From assembly GCA_023428035.1 (NCBI GenBank), contig JAEYZO010000390.1:1-9649 (forward strand): a stretch of DNA of 9,649 nucleotides, written 5' to 3'. Position numbers and translations under genes: made by a program. Within the stretch, counting starts at the first letter, position 1; each line of letters begins with the position of its first letter. Below the pieces are notes generated by a model. The model did no database searches. It was not told the origin of the DNA and was given only the letters and a program-made list of their open reading frames with translations. The stretch comes from Pseudomonadota bacterium. Lineage in GTDB: Bacteria > Myxococcota_A > Polyangia > Polyangiales > Ga0077539. Shown one piece after another: positions 1 to 9,649 of the stretch.

Positions 1-104
1 GGCTTACATCGGCCATGTCACGGGACGATGACCGGATTCACCCCGCGGCGCGGGCTTACATCGGCCATGTCACGGGACGATGACCGGATTCACCCCGCGG
101 CGCG
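1..104. repeat. Perfect 52-bp tandem duplication at the left window edge
   Basis: Positions 1-52 are repeated exactly at 53-104, and the 52-base period holds through 106 before it breaks. Only two copies are visible, and more could lie left of the window. Each copy contains two ATGs (15 and 28 in copy 1, 67 and 80 in copy 2). Because 52 is not a multiple of 3, equivalent ATGs in the two copies fall in different frames. The unit also holds an imperfect inverted repeat (ATCGGCCATGTC against GACGATGACCGGAT, with bulges, around an ACGG loop). The duplication sits exactly where the downstream gene starts. It may be a genuine slippage or recombination product, or an assembly artefact if this is a contig end. 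Confidence 0.97.
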
Positions 105-846
105 GGGGCGCCGCGCTGGCGTTCACGCCGAGCGATCGCTCTTCACCGGTCTCGCCGCGCTGAGCCTCGCCTCCGCCACCGCCCACGCCGACCCGCCGCC
201 CTCGTTGATGCTGTGGGCCTGGGAGCGCCCCGAGGACCTCCGCGCGATCCCCGATGGGGTGGGCGTCGCGTACCTGCGCGCGACGGTGAGCGTGAGCGAC
301 CGCGGCGTGCGCGTGGCCCCGCGGAGACAACCCCTGCGCGTGCGCGAGGGCGCCTTCGTGATGCCCGTGGTGCGCGTCGAGGTGGAGCGCGGCCACGGCA
401 CCCTCACCCCGACGGACCGCGCCCGTGTCGTGGCGGAGCTCGTCCGCGCGGCGGGGGGGCGCGCCGTGCAGATCGACCTCGACGCGCCGCGCTCGCTGCG
501 ATCCTCGTACGGGCTGTTGCTGCGAGAGGCGCGGGCCGCGCTCGGGCCGACGGTGTGGCTCTCGATGACCGCGCTCGCGTCCTGGTGCGAGGGCGACCGA
601 TGGTTGGAGTCCGAACGACCCCCGGTGAACGAGGTCGTCCCCATGGTCTTCGACATGGGGACGGACTCCCGCGCGGTGCTCGACGCGCTGCGCTCGCGAG
701 GGATGTTCCGTTCGGGCGTGTGCCGCGGGAGCGTGGGATGGGCGGAGGGGCAGACGACGGTCCCGCTGCGCGGCGCGCGACGGCGCTACGTCTACAACCG
801 CCGCTCGTGGACGCCCGACGCGGTCGCCCGCTGGGCGCGGTGGTAG
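67..846 (+). CDS. DUF3142 domain protein with signal-peptide-like N-terminus
   Basis: This is a 259-aa protein of unknown function. I recognise the DUF3142 pattern from these blocks: LWAWERPEDLR at residues 49-59, QPLRV followed by VVRVEVER, VQIDLDA near 134-140, LSMTALASWC at 165-174 and VVPMVFDMG at 190-198. Near the N-terminus a hydrophobic stretch (LFTGLAALSLASATAHA, about 25-41) ends in AHA before DPPP, which looks like a signal peptidase I site, so export is likely. The region before it (about 24 residues, with DDD) is long and acidic for a signal peptide. The frame is also open from an ATG at 28, but that ATG exists only because of the 52-bp duplication. ATG 67 is the start that remains if one copy is removed. 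A third possibility is a start at ATG 80 followed by a one-base frame change near 115-140 (see findings). The next gene follows after 12 bp on the same strand, so the two are probably co-transcribed. Family assignment is firm; the exact start is not. Confidence 0.83.
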   Translation: MSRDDDRIHPAARGRRAGVHAERSLFTGLAALSLASATAHADPPPSLMLWAWERPEDLRAIPDGVGVAYLRATVSVSDRGVRVAPRRQPLRVREGAFVMPVVRVEVERGHGTLTPTDRARVVAELVRAAGGRAVQIDLDAPRSLRSSYGLLLREARAALGPTVWLSMTALASWCEGDRWLESERPPVNEVVPMVFDMGTDSRAVLDALRSRGMFRSGVCRGSVGWAEGQTTVPLRGARRRYVYNRRSWTPDAVARWARW

Positions 847-858
847 CCTCGTCGGGCC

Positions 859-1644
859 ATGACGAAGCCCAAGCTCGCACCGGGGCCCTTCCGCACCTGG
901 CACCTGCACTCGGGAGACCCCTACGAGCTCTCCGACGGTCACGCCGTGTACGCCGCGCCTACTGGGCACGACGGGACCGGGCCGAACCTCCGAGGCGGGC
1001 TCGTGCTCGACACCGACCCTCTCGCGCCCGCCGTCGGCGTAGACGCCGGGATCCAGCTCGACGAGAAGAACCTCCGCGCGCCCGACCTCGCCGTGGGCCT
1101 CGGCCCGGAGCGCCCCAGCTGGGGCAACACGGCCCCGCCGCTCGCCGTGGAGTACGCCTCCGTGGGGCAGGACGAGGCGGAGCTCGCGCAGAAGATCGTC
1201 GACCTCCACGCCGCCGGCACGCGCTGGGTGTGGGTCGTGCGGCTCGTCGGCCCTCGTCGCGTAGAGGTGCACGAGGCGGGCAAGCCGGTGAGCGTCGTCG
1301 GCCCGGGGCAGTCGCTCGTCGCCCCCGGGGTGCTCCGCAACCCCGTCGCCATCGAGCAGCTCTACGACAGGGAGGCCGCGCACGAGGCCGCGCTGCGGAA
1401 CCTCCTCCAGCGACGCGGGTACGAGAGCCTCGACGCGCTGCGCTCCGAGGGCCGCGAGGAGGGCCGCGAGGAGGGCCGCGAGGAGGCCGCGAAGGCCCTG
1501 TTGCGCGCCACCGTCGCGGCGAAGGGGTGGGCGTTGAGCGAGGCGCAGTCAGCGCGCGTCGACGCTTGCCACGACCTCGCGCAGATCACCGCGTGGGCGG
1601 TGCGGGTGGTGACCGTCGCGACCGTCGACGAGGTGTTCGCCTGA
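859..1644 (+). CDS. Uma2-family (DUF820-like) PD-(D/E)XK nuclease-like protein
   Basis: This 261-aa protein resembles the Uma2 family, which has a restriction-endonuclease-like fold and unknown biological role. The core lies at about residues 55-140: a PDL motif with D76, a VEY strand with E98, then a helix with K112, followed by RWVWVVRL and RRVEVHEAG. This matches the usual Uma2 order of PD, VEV, downstream K, and then YWLVDP and a RRVEVY-like strand. D76, E98 and K112 are the candidate metal-site and catalytic residues, which is an inference from family pattern. Residues 197-208 are three EGRE repeats leading into a charged helix, and the tail (KALLRATVAAKGWALSEAQSAR) resembles C-terminal regions appended to many such nuclease-like or transposase-annotated proteins. 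There is no signal peptide, so it is probably cytoplasmic. The gene starts 12 bp after the DUF3142 stop and has only a weak GGG as ribosome site. It ends 7 bp before the stop of the convergent minus-strand gene. Nuclease activity is unproven for this member. Confidence 0.77.
   Translation: MTKPKLAPGPFRTWHLHSGDPYELSDGHAVYAAPTGHDGTGPNLRGGLVLDTDPLAPAVGVDAGIQLDEKNLRAPDLAVGLGPERPSWGNTAPPLAVEYASVGQDEAELAQKIVDLHAAGTRWVWVVRLVGPRRVEVHEAGKPVSVVGPGQSLVAPGVLRNPVAIEQLYDREAAHEAALRNLLQRRGYESLDALRSEGREEGREEGREEAAKALLRATVAAKGWALSEAQSARVDACHDLAQITAWAVRVVTVATVDEVFA
1447..1482 (+). repeat. Three perfect 12-bp tandem repeats encoding EGRE
   Basis: The unit GAGGGCCGCGAG occurs three times head to tail inside the Uma2-like gene, followed by a degenerate partial copy (GAGGCCGCG). 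It encodes three EGRE units in a predicted charged helix between the nuclease-like core and the C-terminal tail. The unit is a multiple of 3, so gain or loss of copies would keep the frame. Exact identity at the DNA level suggests replication slippage rather than selection on the protein alone. Confidence 0.95.
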
Positions 1645-1651
1645 CCGCCCC

Positions 1652-1975
1652 TCACGCCGCCCGGCCGTGCCGCCGCGGGCCGCACTTCCTCCGGAGGAAG
1701 TGCGCCGCGTGCTCGCGCCGGTAGCAGGTGATCAACGCCCCCTCGTGGCTCACCACCAGCACCCAGTCGCGGGCCTGCTGCGCCAAGGGGCTCCCGCGCA
1801 TCTCGGGAGGGAGCGCCCGCTCCATCACCGTGAAGTGCGTCGCCCCCGCGCCGGTGAAGCTCACGCCCCACCAGTAGATGAAATCCCGCACCTCGGACCG
1901 CAGCCCGCGCTGACGCTCTCGCGCGTTCGCGTGCCACGTCCGCCTTCCGTAGGTCGTCACGCTCATGAACTTCAT
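1652..1975 (-). CDS. Small DUF4258-like hypothetical protein
   Basis: This is a 107-aa basic protein. It resembles a group of small proteins related to DUF4258: an HANARERQRGL segment at residues 15-25 (compare the HA-R-RQRGI start typical of that group), then DFIYWWG, THFTVMERALPPEMR, and a final WVLVVSHEGALITCYRR strand pair at 71-87. The function of that group is not established. Similarity to toxin-like RNase folds has been suggested for related families, and I do not claim it here. The ATG at 1975 is chosen because the G-rich GGCGGGGGG lies just upstream. A GTG at 1990 and an ATG at 1966 are in frame alternatives. No antitoxin-like partner gene adjoins it on the same strand. It converges on the Uma2-like gene and is divergent from gltB. 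Its C-terminus (AHFLRRKCG) is encoded by a perfect palindrome. The frame is preferred over overlapping ORFs because its product shows a compositionally balanced domain, whereas the opposing frames give Arg/Pro/Ala-rich sequence. Confidence 0.6.
   Translation of the reverse strand: MKFMSVTTYGRRTWHANARERQRGLRSEVRDFIYWWGVSFTGAGATHFTVMERALPPEMRGSPLAQQARDWVLVVSHEGALITCYRREHAAHFLRRKCGPRRHGRAA
1681..1704. repeat. Perfect 24-bp palindrome
   Basis: CGCACTTCCTCC is followed directly by its exact reverse complement, GGAGGAAGTGCG, with no spacer. Allowing two mismatches and one G-T pair, the symmetry extends to roughly 1674-1711. As RNA it would form a hairpin of about 10 bp with a CCGG loop. It lies 37 bp past the Uma2-like stop and inside the last codons of the convergent minus-strand gene. 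No T-run follows on either strand, so it is not a canonical intrinsic terminator. It could still act as a 3' end hairpin or as a dyad protein-binding site. Each strand also contains GGAGGA, but no convincing gene start follows it. Confidence 0.95.
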
Positions 1976-2061
1976 GACGCCCCCCGCCACGCTTCGCTGA
2001 CACCCGCTCCCCGCGGCCCCGATGTCACGCCCTACGCCCCGCCTCGACCCGGCGACGGACC

Positions 2062-2070
2062 TGTTACGAT
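2062..2070 (+). promoter_or_regulatory. Candidate extended -10 element for gltB
   Basis: TGTTACGAT fits the extended -10 form TGnTAnnnT and is one of the few AT-containing stretches in the gap. Transcription from it would begin near 2076-2078, leaving only about 4-6 bases before the ATG at 2082, i.e. an almost leaderless message. No good -35 is visible, and no Shine-Dalgarno precedes the ATG, which is compatible with a leaderless start. I see no sigma-54 GG-N10-GC element. Evidence is limited to this match. Confidence 0.27.
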
Positions 2071-2081
2071 GCGCCGCGTCA

Positions 2082-6643
<4,562 letters not shown>

Positions 6644-6644
<1 letters not shown>

Positions 6645-8119
6645 TGGGGCGCGCGAGGGGCTTCATCGAGGTGCGGAGGGCGAAGGGCGACGCGCGGCCC
6701 GTGGCCGAGCGGGTCCACGACTGGCGCGAGCACGAGCTGCCGATGCAGCCGTCGGCGCTCACCGAGCAGGCGGCCCGGTGCATGGATTGTGGCGTTCCGT
6801 TCTGCGTGGGCTCGACGCGGCTCACGACGGGTTGTCCATTGGGCAACCTCATCCCGGACTTCAACGACCTGGTGATGAAGGGCCGCTGGGTCGAGGCCGC
6901 GGCGGCGCTGCACGAGACGAACACCCTGCCCGAGGTGACGGGTCGGGTGTGCCCCGCGCCCTGCGAAGGGAGCTGCGTGCTCGCGCTGGAGAGCGTCCCG
7001 GGAGAGGGCAGGCGGGTCGCGCCGGGGGCGGTGACGATCAAGAGCGTGGAGCGTGAGATCGCCGATCGGGCGCTCGTGCGGGGTCTGGCGCCGCGGCCCG
7101 CCACGGTGCGCTCGGGGAGGAGCGTAGGGGTGGTGGGCTCGGGCCCCGCGGGGCTCGCGTGCGCGCAGGAGCTCGCGCGGGCGGGCCACGAGGTCACCGT
7201 GTACGAGCGCGACGACCGGGTGGGGGGCTTGCTCCGCTACGGCATCCCGGATTTCAAGCTGGAGAAGTCGGTGCTCGACGCGCGCCTCGCGCAGATGGAG
7301 GCCGAGGGCGTGCGCTTTCGCACGGGGGTGAACGTGGGGGTCGACCTCACGGGGGAGCAGCTGCGCGCGACGCACGACGCGGTGGTGCTCTGCGGCGGGG
7401 CGATGGTCCCGCGGTTGTTGCGGGTGCCCGGAGCGGAGGGCGAGGGCGTGGTGCCGGCGATGGTGTTCCTCACGCAGCAGAACCGTCGCGTGGCGGGCGA
7501 GGTCATCGACGACCGCGACGCGGTGCTCGCCACGGGGCGCCGCGTGGTGGTGCTGGGCGGCGGCGACACGGGCTCGGACTGCGTAGGGACGTCACTCCGT
7601 CAGGGCGCGCGGAGCGTCACCTCGCTGGAGCTGATGGCGCGACCGCCCGAGGTGAGGAGCGAAGGGAACCCCTGGCCCGAGTGGCCGATGGTGTTCCGCA
7701 CGTCGAGCTCCCACGAAGAGGGTGGGACGCGGGAGTACGGCGTGCTCACGAAGCGCGTGCGTCGGGGCGACCACGGCGGCGTCGAGGCCCTGGAGGTGGT
7801 GGAGGTCACCCGCGGCCCCGACGGGCGCTTCGTCGAGGTCGAGGGCACCGAGCGGGAGATCCCGTGTGAGCTGGTGCTCCTCGCGATGGGCTTCACGGGC
7901 TCGTCGCCGGAGGGGCTCTTGTCGCAATTGGGCGTCGCGCTCGACGCGCGGAGCAACGTGGTGAGCGACGACTACGCGACCACGGTGGAGGGCGTCTTCG
8001 CCGCGGGGGATATGCGTCGGGGGCAGTCGCTGGTGGTGTGGGCCATCGCCGAGGGCCGCGCGGCGGCGGCGCGGGTCGACCGGTGGTTGATGGAGAGGGG
8101 CGCTACGGGGCGTCGCTGA
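6644..8119 (+). CDS. gltD: Glutamate synthase (NADPH) small (beta) subunit
   Basis: This 491-aa subunit takes electrons from NADPH through FAD and iron-sulfur clusters and passes them to the FMN of GltB. The N-terminal region has the cysteines expected for two [4Fe-4S] clusters: C46, C49, C54 and C64 (CMDCGVPFC, then GCPLGN), and C103, C107 and C111 (VCPAPCEGSC). A first Rossmann motif, GSGPAG at 165-170 with YERDDRVGGLLRYGIPDFK downstream, binds FAD. A second, GGGDTG at 305-310, fits NADPH binding. The C-terminal AAGDMRRGQSLVVWAIAEGR closes the FAD site. The start ATG shares its A with the gltB stop (TGATG), and GAGGG lies a few bases upstream inside gltB. Translational coupling and equal expression of the two subunits are therefore likely. 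The 3' end overlaps the convergent flavin oxidoreductase gene by 17 bp. The length is typical of the family and the gene looks intact. Confidence 0.96.
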
Positions 8120-9206
8120 CGAAGTCCTTCCAGCGGCGGAGGTACTCGACGAAGCGGGGGGAGACCTCGCGCGCGGCGAACTCCGCGGGGGAGAGCGGCG
8201 GGCGCCGCGGCGACCACGTGGGGGCAGCGGCCTGCGTGGGCCAGTCGGGGTTCACGATGCCCGAGCGGCCGAGGGCCACGAGGTCGGCGCCCAGCCCGAG
8301 GAGGTGCTCGGCGTCGTCGCGGGTCCAGACGTGCCCCGCGGCGACGATGGGCACCTCGGGGGGCAGCGCCTCACGGAACATCGGCACGGCGTGCCGGTCG
8401 GGGTAGCGCCGGGTGTTCTTGCGCGCGTCCCAGAGCGAGAGGTGGATGAAGTCGGCGCCGTCGTCGCAGAGCCACTTCGCGACGGTGACCACCTCGTCGA
8501 GGTCGAGCCCGCGGGCGAAGCCGTAGTCCTCGGGGGAGAGGCGCACGCCCACGATGAACTCGGGTCGCGCGGCGGACTTCACCGCGCGCATGCACTCGCG
8601 GAGGAGCCTCGCGCGGCCTTCGAGGTCTCCGCCCCAGCCGTCGTCGCGGGGGTTCATCGTGCGGCTCAGGAACTGACACAGGAGGTACCCGTGCGCGCCG
8701 TGCAGCTCGACCCCGTGAAAGCCCGCGGCCTGCGCCCGCAGCGCCGCGTCGCGGAAGGAGGTGACGAAGCCCTGGACCTCCTCGGTCGTGGCCGCGCGGG
8801 GGCGCTCGAAGCCGGGGGTGTCTTCGTCCCAGCTCGACGCGCTCACGGGTTGACGGCCCGTGGTCTTCGAGCTCGCGCGCACGCCGCCGTGAAAGAGCTG
8901 CACCAGCCCGAGGGCGCCGCGCTCACCCAGCGCGCGGCCCAAGCGGGTGAGGCCCGGGAGGCGGGCGTCGTCGTCGATGCCGAGCTCGCCCTCCCACGCG
9001 CGGCCGCCGCGGTCGACGTAGGCCGCGCAGGTCTCGACCACGCCGAAGCCGCCCTGGGCGCGGCGGTCGAGCCAGCGGAACTCCTCGTCGGAGAGCGAGC
9101 CGTCGTCGTGGCTCTGCAGGTTGGTGAGCGGCGCGAGGGCCACGCGGTTGCGCGCCTCGACGCCGTTCCGGAAGCGCACGGGTGACAACAGGTCGGGTCG
9201 CGGCAT
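8103..9206 (-). CDS. Old Yellow Enzyme-like NADH:flavin oxidoreductase
   Basis: This 367-aa FMN-dependent ene-reductase family protein has an (alpha/beta)8 barrel, is probably cytoplasmic, and has an unknown physiological substrate. The start MPRPDLLSPVRF followed by NRVALAPLTN is typical for the family. Also visible are GALGLVQLFHGG near 97-108, the substrate-site HGAHGY with H169 and H172, QFLSRTMNPRDDGWGG at 178-193, and the phosphate-binding end ADLVALGRSGIVNPDW at 307-322. The His-x-x-His pair is as in the YqjM-like class. The residue after APL is Thr28, however, where YqjM-type enzymes carry a cysteine. The NDDG/SHDDG-type N-terminus with SDEE recalls the OYE-like 4 subgroup; that subgroup call is from memory. 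The ATG at 9206 is chosen because similarity begins there; the open frame upstream to 9605 is an antisense-style shadow. A weak GGA lies 7 bases before the ATG. It follows the neighbouring minus-strand gene by 32 bp, so co-transcription is possible. Confidence 0.92.
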   Translation of the reverse strand: MPRPDLLSPVRFRNGVEARNRVALAPLTNLQSHDDGSLSDEEFRWLDRRAQGGFGVVETCAAYVDRGGRAWEGELGIDDDARLPGLTRLGRALGERGALGLVQLFHGGVRASSKTTGRQPVSASSWDEDTPGFERPRAATTEEVQGFVTSFRDAALRAQAAGFHGVELHGAHGYLLCQFLSRTMNPRDDGWGGDLEGRARLLRECMRAVKSAARPEFIVGVRLSPEDYGFARGLDLDEVVTVAKWLCDDGADFIHLSLWDARKNTRRYPDRHAVPMFREALPPEVPIVAAGHVWTRDDAEHLLGLGADLVALGRSGIVNPDWPTQAAAPTWSPRRPPLSPAEFAAREVSPRFVEYLRRWKDFVSDAP

Positions 9207-9238
9207 CGCTGTGTCCGCGAGCCATAGCCCAGGAGACG

Positions 9239-9649
9239 TCAGCGCGTCGAGAAGGTCTCGCCGCCGTTGGTCGACACGGCCACCGCGCGAAAGCCCCGCG
9301 TGGCGCTGGTCCAGCGCACCTGGGGCTGGCCGTTGTTGTCGTCCGCGGCGGGGCCGCGCACGGCCACCCGCTCGGTGAGCGCGCCCTCGAGCGCCAGCAT
9401 CGCCGTCGCTCCTTCGCTCTGCAGCGACACCCGGCTGAACGCCCTCCGCGCGCGACGGCCCGGGGTGAGCGAGGCCACGAAGGCCGCGGGCGCCCAGGGG
9501 GAGTCCTCGGTCCAGCGCCACACGCGCAGCGTCGCGTTGTTCTGCACCAGGGCGAGCACGCCCCCCTCGACCAGGCCGAAGTCCCACACCCGAGACTCCC
9601 CCCACGTCGGCCCCGGGGACAGCCGCGTCGCGTCGCTCGTCCCGTCGGC
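9239..9649 (-). CDS. C-terminal part of a probable beta-propeller (Asp-box) protein, cut by the window edge
   Basis: The minus-strand frame is open from the right edge to a TGA at 9241-9239, giving 136 visible residues. The true start lies beyond 9649, and a GTG at 9589 is only an internal codon. The visible part reads as alternating strands (GGVLALVQNNATLRVWRW, AMLALEG, RVAVRGP, PQVRWTSATRGFRAVAV). It ends in STNGGETFS, which fits the Asp-box (BNR) pattern S-x-D-x-G-x-T-F/W with Asn in place of Asp. Such motifs occur in sialidase-like and other beta-propeller proteins, often secreted. Enzymatic function cannot be judged from this piece, as the N-terminus and any signal peptide are missing. 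It ends 32 bp upstream of the flavin oxidoreductase gene on the same strand. Confidence 0.72.
   Translation of the reverse strand, partial: ADGTSDATRLSPGPTWGESRVWDFGLVEGGVLALVQNNATLRVWRWTEDSPWAPAAFVASLTPGRRARRAFSRVSLQSEGATAMLALEGALTERVAVRGPAADDNNGQPQVRWTSATRGFRAVAVSTNGGETFSTR

Noticed and set aside
1..104. Tandem repeats as part of a CRISPR array
   Set aside because: The copies are directly adjacent with no spacers, and no cas gene is present.
70..1383. Long minus-strand open frame opposite the DUF3142 and Uma2-like genes
   Set aside because: The translation is low-complexity Arg/His/Gly/Ala-rich with no domain pattern. It is a GC-driven shadow of two genes with clear family motifs on the other strand.
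1681..1704. The palindrome as a classical intrinsic terminator
   Set aside because: No T-run follows the hairpin on either strand, and on the minus strand it lies before the stop codon.
1976..1990. GTG at 1990 as the start of the small minus-strand gene
   Set aside because: The only GGAG upstream is about 17 bases away, whereas the ATG at 1975 has a G-rich ribosome-site-like stretch at a better distance. It is not fully excluded.
8304..9185. 293-codon plus-strand open frame opposite the flavin oxidoreductase
   Set aside because: It is antisense to a well-conserved Old Yellow Enzyme barrel, and its product lacks any family pattern.
9207..9605. N-terminal extension of the flavin oxidoreductase frame beyond the ATG at 9206
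   Set aside because: The extra 133 codons read as Arg/Gly-rich sequence and overlap the Asp-box protein in another frame. Similarity to the family starts at MPRPDLL.

Overview
The window is very GC-rich (about 70% or more by eye), with G or C at nearly every third codon position. It carries paralogue-rich families common in large Myxococcota genomes: DUF3142, a Uma2-like nuclease and an Old Yellow Enzyme. A myxobacterium-like deltaproteobacterium (Polyangia type) is my best guess. That guess rests on composition and gene style only, because there is no rRNA or other phylogenetic marker here.

Layout, left to right. (1) Positions 1-104 hold a perfect 52-bp tandem duplication that covers the start of a DUF3142 protein with a signal-peptide-like N-terminus (67-846, +). 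Twelve bases later comes a Uma2-type PD-(D/E)XK nuclease-like protein with an EGRE-repeat tail (859-1644, +). (2) A small minus-strand gene (1652-1975), resembling the DUF4258-like family, ends 7 bp from the Uma2-like gene in convergent orientation. A perfect 24-bp palindrome lies in its 3' end. (3) After a divergent intergenic gap of about 106 bp comes the glutamate synthase operon: gltB (2082-6644) and gltD (6644-8119), overlapping by one base as TGATG. (4) On the minus strand, an Old Yellow Enzyme-like flavin oxidoreductase (8103-9206) overlaps the end of gltD tail to tail by 17 bp. Upstream of it lies the C-terminal end of a larger gene (9239 to the right edge) with an Asp-box-like motif.

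Function. GltB and GltD together form NADPH-dependent GOGAT: glutamine + 2-oxoglutarate + NADPH gives 2 glutamate. All expected catalytic and cofactor residues are visible, so this core looks intact and ordinary housekeeping. The flanking genes show no obvious link to nitrogen assimilation. Nearly all the sequence is coding, with no non-coding stretch over about 110 bp, and I see no RNA gene, insertion sequence, prophage or CRISPR array.

I found no convincing new multi-gene system. The points most worth a second look are the 52-bp duplication with reading-frame ambiguity at the start of the DUF3142 gene, the 24-bp palindrome between the convergent genes, and a possible near-leaderless start for gltB.
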